The notes: a model not told the origin generated them from the sequence alone. A stretch of DNA of 29,175 bases from Wohlfahrtiimonas sp. (GCA_030149965.1 JASLHB010000002.1:1-29175); one strand, 5' to 3'; counted from the first letter of the stretch, positions 1 through 9,756 are shown. Numbers and translations: made by a program.

Positions 1-40
1 GTCACTAGACAATAATAATTAATTTTTTGGAGAGAAAATT

Positions 41-544
41 ATGTTACAGAAAGGTTTTACATTAATCGAGTTAATGATCGTTGTTGCTATCATCGGTATC
101 TTATCAATGTTCGCATTGCCAGCTTACCAAGATTACACTAAGCGTACTTATATTTCTGAAGGTATGGCATTGGCTACAGGCGCTAAGTTAGCAGCTACAG
201 AGTATTTCTCTACAATGGGATATTGGCCAGCAGATAATACTGCAGCTGGGCTTGCTGCAGCTGCAGATATTAAAGGTCAAGCAGTTCGTTCTGTTGAAGT
301 GAGTACTACAGCTAATAAAAGTGAAGTAGAAGGTGGTTTTGTTACTATTATGTATAATGATAAAATTTCATCTACTGATGCAGCTTTAGTAATTCAAGCA
401 ACAGGTGCGACAGGTGGATCAGTTAAGTGGATTTGTTCTGGTACAAATACTAATGGTGCATATACAGCTGTAGGTGGTAAATCTCAGGCTACGGGTATTC
501 AAACAAAATGGTTGCCTAATAACTGTCGTGCAGATCTATCATAA
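41..544 (+). CDS. pilA: Type IV major pilin (PilA/PilE-like)
   Basis: Structural subunit of type IV pili, used for adhesion, twitching and DNA uptake. The 167-residue product starts with a short 5-residue leader ending in Gly5. This is followed by the class III signal FTLIEL, with Phe at mature +1 and Glu at mature +5, where the prepilin peptidase PilD cuts and methylates. A hydrophobic helix follows to about residue 28. Two cysteines, Cys132 and Cys162, bracket a C-terminal loop like the disulfide-bonded D-region of PilA/PilE pilins. GGAGAG at 29-34 lies 6 bases before the ATG and supports this start. A strong terminator follows directly, so it is probably a single-gene unit. Only 40 bases of upstream DNA are in the window, so its promoter (often sigma-54 type in this family) cannot be judged. 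Major versus minor pilin is inferred from the isolated, terminator-ended layout. Confidence 0.93.
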   Translation: MLQKGFTLIELMIVVAIIGILSMFALPAYQDYTKRTYISEGMALATGAKLAATEYFSTMGYWPADNTAAGLAAAADIKGQAVRSVEVSTTANKSEVEGGFVTIMYNDKISSTDAALVIQATGATGGSVKWICSGTNTNGAYTAVGGKSQATGIQTKWLPNNCRADLS

Positions 545-563
545 TTTTTATAATAATTATATA

Positions 564-592
564 AGAAACCCCGCATTGCGGGGTTTCTTTTT
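564..592 (+). terminator. Rho-independent terminator after the pilin gene
   Basis: AGAAACCCCGC at 564-574 pairs perfectly with GCGGGGTTTCT at 578-588 around a 3-base loop, and runs into TTTTT at 588-592. The uvrB stop codon on the other strand begins only 3 bases away and the flank on that side is A/T rich, so the hairpin may serve both converging genes. Confidence 0.93.
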
Positions 593-594
593 GT

Positions 595-2586
595 CTAAAT
601 AAAATGCCTTTTCAAGTAATCAATCTGATCACGCACTTTCGCAGCTTCCTCAAATTCTAAATTCTTCGCATGTTCCATCATGACTTTCTCAAGCTTCTGA
701 ATTTCCTTACTGACAACTTTGGGATCTTTCATTTGATGTGCATCAATCTCATGTGACGAAATTTGTCGCTCACCTTGATCAGTAATATCTCTTGCACTTT
801 GCATAATATCCGCAACTTTCTTTAAGACAGTTTTTGGCGTAATGCCATGCAATTTATTGTGCGCTTCTTGTTTTGCTCTTCGTCGTTCAGTTTCACCAAT
901 CGCGGCCGCCATTGCTTTCGTTATCTTATTCGCATAGAGAATTGCTTTGCCTTCTGAGTTACGCGCAGCTCGGCCAATGGTTTGAATGAGCGAACGTTCT
1001 GATCGTAAGAAACCTTCTTTATCCGCATCTAAAATTGCCACTAAAGAAACTTCAGGAATATCCAATCCTTCTCGTAATAAGTTAATCCCAACCAATACAT
1101 CAAAAACACCTAAACGAAGATCACGAATGATTTCTGTGCGTTCCACGGTATCAATATCAGAATGCAAATAGCGAACTTTAACTTGATGTTCACTTAAAAA
1201 ATCTGTGAGATCTTCGCTCATTCGTTTCGTTAATGTTGTGATTAATACGCGCTCGCCTTTTTCTACGCGCTTATAAATCTCGCTTAATACATCATCCACT
1301 TGAGAATCCACAGGACGAACTTCAATGATGGGATCTAATAATCCTGTTGGGCGAACAACTTGCTCTGCAATATTATCAGCATGATCAGCCTCATAAACGC
1401 TCGGCGTTGCAGATACGAAAATGGATTGCGGCATGAGTTTTTCAAATTCATCGAAACGAAGCGGACGATTATCCAAAGCTGATGGTAATCTGAATCCATA
1501 ATTCACTAAGTTTTCTTTACGAGAACGATCACCTTTATACATTGCGCCTGTTTGAGGAATGGTTACGTGAGATTCATCAATGAACAACAGTGCATTGGCA
1601 GGTAGATAATCAAATAAAGTTGGTGGCGCATTGCCGGGATTGCGGCCAGATAAATAACGTGAATAGTTTTCAATGCCTTGGCAATAGCCTAATTCAATGA
1701 TCATTTCTAAATCGAATCGTGTGCGCTGTTCTAATCGTTGCGCTTCCACTAATTTATCATTGGCACGGAAATATTCGAGTTGCATTGTCAGCTCATCTTT
1801 AATGTGATCGATGGCTGCCAATAATGTTTCGCGCGGTGTTACATAATGGCTCGATGGATAAACCGTCAAACGTGGCACTTTGCGTTCCACTGCGCCCGTT
1901 AATGGATCAAAGAAACTTAATCTTTCCACTTCATCATCAAAGAGCTCAATGCGCACAGCATAACGTTCACTTTCAGCAGGGAATACATCAATCACATCGC
2001 CACGAACTCGGAAGTTCCCGCGTTCTAAAACCACATCATTACGATTATATTGCAGCTCCGCTAAGCGCTGTAAAATACTACGTTGATCAATCACTTCGCC
2101 AACGGTTAAATGCAAGATCATTTTCATGTAATGATCTTTATCGCCCAAGCCATAAATGGATGAAACAGTGGCAACGATGATCGTATCGTTGCGCTCTAAA
2201 ATGGCTTTGGTAGCAGATAAGCGCATTTGCTCAATGTGATCATTCACAGAAGCATCTTTTTCTATGTAAGTATCTGATGCAGCAACATAAGCTTCAGGCT
2301 GATAATAATCGTAGTAAGATACGAAATATTCCACGGCATTATTCGGGAAAAACTCTTTCATTTCGCCATATAACTGCGCTGCCAATGTTTTATTGGGTGC
2401 TAAAATAATAGCAGGGCGCTGCGTTTGTGCGATAATATTAGCAATGGTGAATGTTTTGCCTGAGCCGGTTACGCCCAATAATGTTTGTGCCGCTAATCCT
2501 TGCTCCAATCCATTGACTAAACTTTTAATAGCAGTGGGTTGATCGCCAGCAGGTTGATAGTCACTTGTAAGATCGAATGCGTTCAT
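595..2586 (-). CDS. uvrB: UvrABC excinuclease subunit B
   Basis: Damage-verification helicase of nucleotide excision repair. It is loaded by UvrA, opens DNA at the lesion and recruits UvrC for dual incision. The 663 residues are close to the usual ~670. Walker A GVTGSGKT is at residues 38-45. The damage-binding beta-hairpin stretch YYDYYQPEAYV lies near residue 95, and the DESH helicase box is in the middle of the protein. The C-terminal helicase lobe has LLREGLDIPEVSLV and QTIGRAAR, and a UVR motif (LEFEEAAKVRDQI) is at the C-terminus. The gene converges on the pilin gene and is divergent from lon, sharing a 167-base palindrome-rich gap. No strong Shine-Dalgarno stands before this ATG, but the N-terminus matches the family start. 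No canonical LexA box (CTGT-N8-ACAG) was seen upstream, although uvrB is SOS-controlled in E. coli. Confidence 0.98.
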   Translation of the reverse strand: MNAFDLTSDYQPAGDQPTAIKSLVNGLEQGLAAQTLLGVTGSGKTFTIANIIAQTQRPAIILAPNKTLAAQLYGEMKEFFPNNAVEYFVSYYDYYQPEAYVAASDTYIEKDASVNDHIEQMRLSATKAILERNDTIIVATVSSIYGLGDKDHYMKMILHLTVGEVIDQRSILQRLAELQYNRNDVVLERGNFRVRGDVIDVFPAESERYAVRIELFDDEVERLSFFDPLTGAVERKVPRLTVYPSSHYVTPRETLLAAIDHIKDELTMQLEYFRANDKLVEAQRLEQRTRFDLEMIIELGYCQGIENYSRYLSGRNPGNAPPTLFDYLPANALLFIDESHVTIPQTGAMYKGDRSRKENLVNYGFRLPSALDNRPLRFDEFEKLMPQSIFVSATPSVYEADHADNIAEQVVRPTGLLDPIIEVRPVDSQVDDVLSEIYKRVEKGERVLITTLTKRMSEDLTDFLSEHQVKVRYLHSDIDTVERTEIIRDLRLGVFDVLVGINLLREGLDIPEVSLVAILDADKEGFLRSERSLIQTIGRAARNSEGKAILYANKITKAMAAAIGETERRRAKQEAHNKLHGITPKTVLKKVADIMQSARDITDQGERQISSHEIDAHQMKDPKVVSKEIQKLEKVMMEHAKNLEFEEAAKVRDQIDYLKRHFI

Positions 2587-2630
2587 TGAAATTCATTTAA
2601 TAAATATTTAATAAGAGAGATTGAATTTTA

Positions 2631-2718
2631 ATGGTGTTGCCACCATCAATACTCAAGTGTGTAATTTTAAATTGTATGATTTAAAAAATCAGTTACGATG
2701 GTAAAGTTTACCAATCGT
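2631..2718. promoter_or_regulatory. Three inverted repeats between uvrB and lon
   Basis: The divergent gap holds three separate palindromes. ATGGTG/CACCAT lies at 2631-2646 with a 4-base centre. TGATTT-AAA-AAATCA lies at 2677-2691. ACGATGGTAAA/TTTACCAATCGT lies at 2695-2718 with one bulged base. They could be operators or leader hairpins for lon or uvrB. No clear sigma-70 or sigma-32 promoter was recognised among them. Confidence 0.45.
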
Positions 2719-2753
2719 TATCTAAAAAATTATTTTGGAGTCGTTATTATATT

Positions 2754-5210
2754 ATGTCACATTCCCAAGAAATTCATCAGCGTCCAATTATTGCGATTCG
2801 TGATTTAGTGGTATTTCCTACCTTAACGGTGCCACTTTTGATTGGTCGCCCACTTTCTATGGGCGCTTTACAGGCAGCCGACTATTTTAATAATGAAGTT
2901 ATTTTAGTGACCCATATTTCGATGGATAGCGAAACTGTGGATATGGAAAGCGTTTATTCCACAGGCGTGATTGGTCGCATTATTCAGAAAGTGCAAATTG
3001 AAGATGGTACTTTCAAAGTATTGGTTGAGATGGATGAGCGCATCAAATTGCATGCAATCAATAAAGTTGTGGCAGATGATAGCGAAGAAGAGTTGGATTA
3101 TTGCATTGCCGATTATTCAGCCGATCCAATCGAAGAAGATTTATCAGACAACTTATCTAAAGTTTATGGCAATGTGATTCGTAATTTATTCAATAACATC
3201 GCAACTTTGACAAAAGTACCTGAAGATTTATTGAAAAATGTGAAACATGAAGATAATTTAAAGCATTTAGCAGTAAAAGTTGCTAATTATTTGCCTGTAT
3301 CAATTCCAAAGAAGCAGGAAATTTTGGAAGAGAAAACGTTGGGGCAATTTGTTAAGAATCTAGTATCGCAGCTGACTTATGAAGTTGATGTACTAGAAAC
3401 ACAGAATCGTATTCAATCTTCTGTACAAAAGCAGATGAGCAAGAATCAGCGCGAATACTATTTAAATGAACAAATTAAAGCGATTCGTAGCGAATTAGAT
3501 GATTTGAATGATTCAGGCTTATCTGAACTAGATCAGCTCGAAGAAAAAATCATTAAATTGAAAATGCCAAAAGAAGCTGAAGAGAAAGCATTGGCAGAAT
3601 TGAAACGATTGAAATCAATGCCAGCAATGTCATCAGAAGGCACAGTTGCGCGCACTTATATTGATTGGTTGTTGAAAATGCCATGGAACAAACGTTCGCG
3701 TTTGAAATACGACATTGTGAAATCAGAAGAGCGTTTAGATAAAGATCATTCTGGTTTAGAAAAAGTTAAAGAACGCATTTTAGAATATTTAGCGGTAACG
3801 AATCATACAAAGAGCGTAAAAGGCAACATCTTGTGCTTAATTGGTCCGCCGGGCGTTGGTAAAACAACATTGGCGCGTTCAATTGCAGATGCAAGCGGTC
3901 GTGAATTAGTGCGCATGAGTTTGGGTGGCGTTCATGATGAATCAGAGATTCGTGGTCATCGTCGTACTTACATCGGCGCATTGCCGGGCAAGATTGTTCA
4001 GATGTTGGCAAAAGCGAAAACGAAGAATCCTTTAATGTTATTGGATGAAATCGACAAAATGGGTTCGGATTATAAAGGCGATCCTGCGCATGCAATGTTG
4101 GAAGTATTGGATCCTGAACAAAACTCTACGTTCAATGATCACTATTTAGATGTTGATGTGGATTTATCTGAAGTGATGTTCATCGCGACGGCAAATAGTT
4201 TTAACATTCCGGGGCCATTGCGTGATCGTATGGAAATCATCGAATTGTCCAGTTATACAGAATTGGAAAAATTAGATATTGCTAAAAATTATTTGTTGCC
4301 AAAGCAGTTAAAAGAACACAAGTTGAAAGAAGATGCGATCAAAATTTCTGATGCTTTGATGATGGATATTATCCGTTTATATACGAAAGAAGCGGGCGTT
4401 CGTTCGTTGGATCGTGAATTGGCGAAGGTTTGCCGCAAAGTAATTAAAGATATTTTGAAGAAAGGCAAAACATCAAAAGTTAATGATCACAAGCCAATTT
4501 CATTGACAAAGAAAATGTTGGAAACTTATTTGGGCATTCCACGTTTCCGCTTTGGCATGAAAGAAAAAGATGATCAAGTGGGTTATGTGAATGGCTTGGC
4601 TTGGACGCAAATGGGCGGCGAATTATTGGGCATTGAAGTTGAAGTAATGCCAGGTAAAGGTAACTTGATCACAACGGGCAGCTTGGGCGATGTGATGAAG
4701 GAATCAATGCGCACAGCAATGAGCTTGATTCGTTCACGTGCTAAAACTTATGGTTTAGCGCATGACTTTGCAGATAAGTTAGATATTCACGTACATGCAC
4801 CAGAAGGCGCAGTGCCAAAAGATGGTCCAAGTGCGGGCGGTGCAATTACAGTTGCAATTCTGTCTGCATTGCTGAATCAGAAGATTCGTTCGGATATCGG
4901 AATGACAGGCGAAGTGACTTTGCGTGGACATATTTTGGCGATCGGTGGATTGAAAGAAAAGCTATTGGCAGCAGCGCGTGCAGGATTGAAAACAGTGTTG
5001 ATTCCTGAAGAAAATATCAAAGATTTAGAAGATATTCCTACTGAAATTAAGAAGGATTTAGAGATTATTCCAATCTCTCATTTTGATGAGGTAATTCAAC
5101 ACTCTTTCGTTAATGATATTGAAAAAAATGTTGAATTTCAAAGATATAGCGCATTAGAAGACTTTTCAGTACCTATGAGCGACATCAAAAGTACAGGAAA
5201 ACACTGCTAA
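2754..5210 (+). CDS. lon: ATP-dependent protease Lon
   Basis: Cytoplasmic AAA+ serine protease that degrades misfolded and short-lived regulatory proteins. The domain order is an N-terminal substrate-binding domain (PIIAIRDLVVFP onwards), a coiled helical region, the AAA+ module and the C-terminal protease. Walker A GPPGVGKT is at residues 364-371, with LLDEIDKMG as Walker B. The catalytic dyad is Ser693 in DGPSAGG and Lys736 in GGLKEK, with the 43-residue spacing of E. coli Lon (S679/K722). At 818 residues it is about 34 longer than E. coli Lon, with a polar C-terminal tail after the protease domain. GGAG at 2737-2740 is 13 bases from the ATG, which is long, but no better start is visible and the N-terminus aligns with the family. 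hupB follows, as in E. coli. Confidence 0.98.
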   Translation: MSHSQEIHQRPIIAIRDLVVFPTLTVPLLIGRPLSMGALQAADYFNNEVILVTHISMDSETVDMESVYSTGVIGRIIQKVQIEDGTFKVLVEMDERIKLHAINKVVADDSEEELDYCIADYSADPIEEDLSDNLSKVYGNVIRNLFNNIATLTKVPEDLLKNVKHEDNLKHLAVKVANYLPVSIPKKQEILEEKTLGQFVKNLVSQLTYEVDVLETQNRIQSSVQKQMSKNQREYYLNEQIKAIRSELDDLNDSGLSELDQLEEKIIKLKMPKEAEEKALAELKRLKSMPAMSSEGTVARTYIDWLLKMPWNKRSRLKYDIVKSEERLDKDHSGLEKVKERILEYLAVTNHTKSVKGNILCLIGPPGVGKTTLARSIADASGRELVRMSLGGVHDESEIRGHRRTYIGALPGKIVQMLAKAKTKNPLMLLDEIDKMGSDYKGDPAHAMLEVLDPEQNSTFNDHYLDVDVDLSEVMFIATANSFNIPGPLRDRMEIIELSSYTELEKLDIAKNYLLPKQLKEHKLKEDAIKISDALMMDIIRLYTKEAGVRSLDRELAKVCRKVIKDILKKGKTSKVNDHKPISLTKKMLETYLGIPRFRFGMKEKDDQVGYVNGLAWTQMGGELLGIEVEVMPGKGNLITTGSLGDVMKESMRTAMSLIRSRAKTYGLAHDFADKLDIHVHAPEGAVPKDGPSAGGAITVAILSALLNQKIRSDIGMTGEVTLRGHILAIGGLKEKLLAAARAGLKTVLIPEENIKDLEDIPTEIKKDLEIIPISHFDEVIQHSFVNDIEKNVEFQRYSALEDFSVPMSDIKSTGKHC

Positions 5211-5216
5211 AATTTC

Positions 5217-5245
5217 TTGACTCGTCAGTAATTGCAACGTATAAA
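5217..5245 (+). promoter_or_regulatory. Sigma-70 promoter of hupB
   Basis: TTGACT at 5217-5222 and TATAAA at 5240-5245 are 17 bases apart. The promoter starts just after the lon stop codon and gives hupB its own transcript with a leader of about 65 bases. The leader contains a small ATCCC/GGGAT hairpin at 5255-5273. Confidence 0.75.
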
Positions 5246-5315
5246 GCATATTGTATCCCTGAAAAAGGGGGATCAATATGTTTGAACTTGTATATAATAA
5301 CTAGGTAGGTAATTT

Positions 5316-5606
5316 ATGAATAAAACAGAACTAATCGCAGCAGTTGCAGAAAAAGCAGACATCAGCAAAGTAGCAGCAGCTAAAACAGTTGATGCAGTAA
5401 TGGAAACAGTTAAAGAAACATTACAAGCTGGTGATAGCGTTACTTTAATCGGTTTTGGTACTTTCTCTGTACGTGATCGTGCTGCACGTGTTGGTCGCGA
5501 CCCACGTAACCCAGAAAAAACAATCCAAATCAAAGCATCAAAAGTTCCTGCATTCAAAGCTGGTAAAGGCTTGAAAGATGCAGTAAACGGTGCAGCAAAG
5601 AAATAA
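5316..5606 (+). CDS. hupB: DNA-binding protein HU
   Basis: Nucleoid-associated histone-like protein that binds and bends DNA as a dimer. The 96 residues have the family N-terminus MNKTELIAAVAEKA. The core GFGTFSVRDRAARVGRDPRN is followed by the beta-arm and a PAFKAGKGLKDAV C-terminus, which is a full-length HU. AGGTAGG at 5303-5309 sits 6 bases before the ATG. The gene follows lon, as in E. coli (lon-hupB), but has its own promoter and terminator, fitting an abundant protein. HU-beta is preferred to HU-alpha only because of the lon neighbour. Confidence 0.96.
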   Translation: MNKTELIAAVAEKADISKVAAAKTVDAVMETVKETLQAGDSVTLIGFGTFSVRDRAARVGRDPRNPEKTIQIKASKVPAFKAGKGLKDAVNGAAKK

Positions 5607-5630
5607 TCCAATAGATTATTTATTGCAGAG

Positions 5631-5664
5631 CCCTAAATCGACGAAATCGGTTTAGGGTTTTTTT
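5631..5664 (+). terminator. Rho-independent terminator of hupB
   Basis: CCCTAAATCGA at 5631-5641 pairs with TCGGTTTAGGG at 5647-5657, with one T-G wobble and a CGAAA loop. Seven T residues follow at 5658-5664. Confidence 0.93.
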
Positions 5665-5759
5665 ATATCTGACATTTGGTTGATCTATCTTGCGGTGGTT
5701 TCCTGCATGTACTCAAGATGTGCTAATCTATGCGCTTATTTATTTGTTAATGAAAAGCC

Positions 5760-8700
5760 ATGAGTACAATTTCTTTGTCATCCTTGTTTGATCGATTGCC
5801 GCATGTAGAATTAAAGCGCGCACATCATTTCCGTCGTACATTGCATCAATTAAAAAAACAAAGCGATGTTTCGATCGAAGCATTAGAAAAGCTTGATCAA
5901 GAGATGACGGAATCTGTCAATAATGTGCAGGTTAAACGCGGTCAATTTCCTACGATTACATATAATGAATCTTTGCCAATTGTCAGAGCGCGGGATGAAA
6001 TCAAGGCTGCGCTTGAAAAAAATCCTGTGGTTGTTGTATGTGGGGAAACAGGTTCAGGTAAAACAACGCAATTGGCAAAATTCTGCTTAGAATTGGGTTA
6101 TGGCGCGAAAGGTTTAATCGGACATACGCAACCAAGACGATTGGCAGCAAGAAGTGTTGCTGATCGTATTGCTGAAGAGCTTTCTGTGCCAATTGGCGGT
6201 TTTGTTGGCTATAAAATGCGATTCTCGGATCAAACAGAAGATGATACTGTCATTAAATTAATGACAGATGGTATTTTATTGGCAGAATTGACGCGTGATC
6301 CTTATTTGAATCAATATGAAGTGATCATCATCGATGAAGCGCATGAAAGATCATTGAATATCGATTTCTTATTGGGCATTTTAAAGCGCATTTTAGAAAA
6401 GCGCCGTGATTTGAAAGTGATCATTACATCGGCAACGATTGATCCTGAAAAGTTTGCCAATTTCTTTAAAACGCCGAAACATTCAGTGCCAATCATTGAG
6501 GTTTCAGGGCGAACATATCCTGTGGAATTGCGTTATCGTCCGCTCATTCAGGGCAACGATAATGCTGATCTAAGTATGATTGATGGCATTTCTGCAGCTG
6601 TTAGAGAATTGATGAATGAACAGGCTGGCGATATTTTAGTATTTTTACCAGGCGAACGAGAAATTCGAGATACAGCAGATGAATTGAGCAAAGAATTTTC
6701 TAGATATTATGATGTATTGCCACTATTTTCTCGTTTGAGTAATAGTGAGCAAAATCGTATTTTTGCAAGGCATGATAAGTTGCGCATTGTGTTATCTACG
6801 AACGTTGCAGAAACATCATTAACCGTTCCGGGCATTAAATATGTGATTGATGCTGGTGTTGCGCGAATCAGCCGATACAGTTCACGATCTCGTTTACAAC
6901 GATTATTGATTGAGCCAATTGCACAAGCATCAGCGAATCAGAGAAGTGGGCGCTGCGGGCGAGTTAGCAATGGTATTGCGATCCGTTTATACAGCCAAGA
7001 AGATTTTGACAATCGTCCAGTATTTTTAGATCCTGAAATTCGCCGTACGCAATTAGCATCAGTTATTTTGCAAATGGCACATTTACGATTGGGGAATCCG
7101 GAAGATTTCACATTCATTGAGCCGCCAGAAATAAGACAGATCAAAGAAGGTTATTTAGCACTTCGAGAAATTAAAGCAATTGATGAAGATAGCCGATTAA
7201 CGCCATTGGGACGAAAATTGGCGTTATTGCCGATTGATCCGCGTTTCGGTGCGATGATTTTTAAAGGCGTTGAACATGGCGTTGGGCATGAAATATTAAT
7301 ATTGGTTGCGCTGTTGTCGATTCAGAATCCGAATGAGCGCCCGATTGATAAACAGCAAGCTGCTGATGAGAAACATCGTTTATTCAAAGATAAACAATCG
7401 GATTTCATGGGCTATTTGAATCTGTGGTTTTGGTATCAGAATCAAGTGAAAGGCGGATCACAATCGTATTTACGTGAATTATGCCGCAAGCACTTTATTT
7501 CATTTTTAAGAATGCGTGAATGGTTCGAGTTGTATCAGCAGATCCGAGAAATGCTCAAATCATCTAAAGTTACGCTGAATGATTTACCTCATTTAAAAGA
7601 AGATCAAGAAGGCGATTATCAATTTCCTTCATTTGCCACAGATACGATTCATCAATCATTATTGGTTGGATTATTGGATCACATTGGTGCAATCGGTGAA
7701 GAAGGTGCTTATCAAGGCGCAATGGGACAAAAGTTCCGAGTTTTTCCGGGTTCAAGCTTATATAAAAAGCCGCCAAAATGGATCATGGCGATGGAAATTG
7801 TGGAAACTTCGCAAGTTTATGCGCGCATGTGCGCAGGGATTAATCCTGAATGGTTAGAATCCATTGGTTCACATTTGATTAAGAAGCAATATAACGAACC
7901 ACATTGGAGTAAAAAACAAGGGCAGGCGGTTGCTGAGGAAACAGTTTTATTGTTTAATCTCGCGATTATTCGAAATCGTCCTGTGAGCTTTGGCAAGATT
8001 AATCCTGAATTATCTCGTGAATTGATGATTAAGGAAGGTTTAATCCAAGATGATATTGCAACGCGCGCGCACTTTTATCGACAAAATCGAGCCACGATTG
8101 AGCAAGTGGAAAAGATGGAAGATAAAACGCGCCGCAGAGATATTTTGGCTGAAGAAGTGGTTTTGTATGAATGGTACGATGCACGCTTGCCGAATGATTG
8201 TTATTCCGTTCAGAAGCTAGAAAAATGGTGCTTCACGAAAGCCAATAATGATCGATTGATCTTCACAGAATCGGATATTTTGGCGCACGATGGCGATCTC
8301 AATTTAGAAGAATTTCCAGAAGTTTTAGAGCTCAATGGCTTAAAGCTGAATACGCAATATTTGTTTGATCCTGCGCATCAAGATGATGGCATGACTTTGT
8401 TAGTGCCGATTGCAGCGCTGAATCTATTGGATCAAACGAGATTGGATTGGTTATCTTTGGGCTTAATTAAAGAGAAAATCACAGAATTACTGCGCACATT
8501 GCCGAAGAGTTATCGCCGTCAATTTGTGCCATTGCCTGATTTTGCGGAGAAGATTTTTAACGAGATCGAATTTGCAGAAGGCAACTTGTATTACCAATTG
8601 CAAACCATTATTCGTAAGCTTCGTCAGATCGATATTGAACCCCATGAATTTGATGAATCAGCGCTCGATAAACATCTTCGAATGAACATTCGCATCATTG

Positions 8701-9737
8701 ATGCTGGCGGTAAAACGCTCGGGCAAGGGCGCGATTTAGAACGCTTACAGCAGCAATTTTCCCATAAGGCGGAAACGGCTTTCCAAGCTTTGGCAACTTC
8801 ACCGAATAAACAGAAAAAACAAAAGCAGAAGCAATCTGAATCCAGTGGATCAACAGCAACTCAACAACCAGCTGAAAAAATATTAACGGCAGAAGATTGG
8901 GTGATTGAATCGGAAGTGAAATTCACGCGCAATGGTATTCAATTGGTGGGTTATGTTGCGTTAGAAGCAACGGAGCAAGGCTTGAAAGCTAAATTGTATG
9001 ATCGTAAAAGTGAAGCAGAACGTGCACATTTACAAACATTGATTGATTTGAGCTTGAAAGAACTTCGCTCTGAAGTGAAATACCTGCAAAAACAATGGCC
9101 GCAATTTGGCAAGTTGGCATTGATGTTCCGCCAAGTTGGCAATGAAACGATTTTGAAAGATGATTTGATGAAAGCTCTGATTCGAGATTATCTCGATGAA
9201 TCAAAATTACCGAAAGATGCTGCGACATTTAATACGCTACAAAATGCAATGCGCAAAACAATTGTGAGCGAAGCCACTGATTTAACGAAATTGGTGATTG
9301 AAATTTTCTTGGAAAGCGAGAAAGTTTCTGAAGCGATTCGTGGAATGCATCCTGTGAATCGTGCATTGATTGAAAAACCGATTCAAAAGGCGAAAGATCG
9401 ATTGATTTATGCGGGATTCATCAGCGATACGCCGCAAGAATGGCGCAAGCAATTACCGCGCTATATGAAAGCAATGGCGGTTCGCGTGGAACGTTTTAGT
9501 CAAAATATGAATCGTGATAATGATCATGCGAGAATCATTGATCAGCATTTGTCACAACTCAAAGCAGCGATCATGAAAGTTGGTGAAATTGCCGAAGTTG
9601 TGGAATATCGCTGGGCGATTGAAGAGTTAGCGGTTTCATTGTTCGCTCAACCGATGAAAACAGTTGTGCCTATTTCTGAAAAACGCTTAGAAAAAATCTG
9701 GGAAAAACTGGATTTGATGATGAAGAATTTGAGATAA
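5760..9737 (+). CDS. hrpA: ATP-dependent RNA helicase HrpA
   Basis: DEAH-box RNA helicase. E. coli HrpA acts in mRNA processing and in resolving collided ribosomes. The 1325-residue length matches the proteobacterial HrpA class. Walker A GETGSGKTT is at residues 95-103 and DEAH at 192-195. TSATID follows, and the second helicase lobe has STNVAETSLTVPGIKYVIDAG and NQRSGRCGR. HA2/OB-type domains follow, then the long C-terminal half typical of HrpA (DUF3418 region). A polar Gln/Lys-rich linker lies near residues 1020-1045. The start is supported by the family-like N-terminus rather than by a strong SD. An extended -10-like TGCTAATCT lies at 5721-5729. The gene is monocistronic and directly upstream of the Zorya-like cassette. 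Confidence 0.96.
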   Translation: MSTISLSSLFDRLPHVELKRAHHFRRTLHQLKKQSDVSIEALEKLDQEMTESVNNVQVKRGQFPTITYNESLPIVRARDEIKAALEKNPVVVVCGETGSGKTTQLAKFCLELGYGAKGLIGHTQPRRLAARSVADRIAEELSVPIGGFVGYKMRFSDQTEDDTVIKLMTDGILLAELTRDPYLNQYEVIIIDEAHERSLNIDFLLGILKRILEKRRDLKVIITSATIDPEKFANFFKTPKHSVPIIEVSGRTYPVELRYRPLIQGNDNADLSMIDGISAAVRELMNEQAGDILVFLPGEREIRDTADELSKEFSRYYDVLPLFSRLSNSEQNRIFARHDKLRIVLSTNVAETSLTVPGIKYVIDAGVARISRYSSRSRLQRLLIEPIAQASANQRSGRCGRVSNGIAIRLYSQEDFDNRPVFLDPEIRRTQLASVILQMAHLRLGNPEDFTFIEPPEIRQIKEGYLALREIKAIDEDSRLTPLGRKLALLPIDPRFGAMIFKGVEHGVGHEILILVALLSIQNPNERPIDKQQAADEKHRLFKDKQSDFMGYLNLWFWYQNQVKGGSQSYLRELCRKHFISFLRMREWFELYQQIREMLKSSKVTLNDLPHLKEDQEGDYQFPSFATDTIHQSLLVGLLDHIGAIGEEGAYQGAMGQKFRVFPGSSLYKKPPKWIMAMEIVETSQVYARMCAGINPEWLESIGSHLIKKQYNEPHWSKKQGQAVAEETVLLFNLAIIRNRPVSFGKINPELSRELMIKEGLIQDDIATRAHFYRQNRATIEQVEKMEDKTRRRDILAEEVVLYEWYDARLPNDCYSVQKLEKWCFTKANNDRLIFTESDILAHDGDLNLEEFPEVLELNGLKLNTQYLFDPAHQDDGMTLLVPIAALNLLDQTRLDWLSLGLIKEKITELLRTLPKSYRRQFVPLPDFAEKIFNEIEFAEGNLYYQLQTIIRKLRQIDIEPHEFDESALDKHLRMNIRIIDAGGKTLGQGRDLERLQQQFSHKAETAFQALATSPNKQKKQKQKQSESSGSTATQQPAEKILTAEDWVIESEVKFTRNGIQLVGYVALEATEQGLKAKLYDRKSEAERAHLQTLIDLSLKELRSEVKYLQKQWPQFGKLALMFRQVGNETILKDDLMKALIRDYLDESKLPKDAATFNTLQNAMRKTIVSEATDLTKLVIEIFLESEKVSEAIRGMHPVNRALIEKPIQKAKDRLIYAGFISDTPQEWRKQLPRYMKAMAVRVERFSQNMNRDNDHARIIDQHLSQLKAAIMKVGEIAEVVEYRWAIEELAVSLFAQPMKTVVPISEKRLEKIWEKLDLMMKNLR

Positions 9738-9756
9738 ATATATTTCAATAAGATTA

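Noticed and set aside
2587..2753. LexA (SOS) box for uvrB and sigma-32 promoter for lon
   Set aside because: Neither CTGT-N8-ACAG nor a CTTGAAA/CCCCAT pair could be found; only other palindromes are present.
3766..4095. Minus-strand open frame inside the lon AAA+ domain
   Set aside because: Antisense to the conserved Walker region, with low-complexity residues and no start signal.
5273..5611. A 112-codon minus-strand open frame covering hupB
   Set aside because: It is the shadow of hupB codon use; hupB itself has a promoter, SD and terminator.
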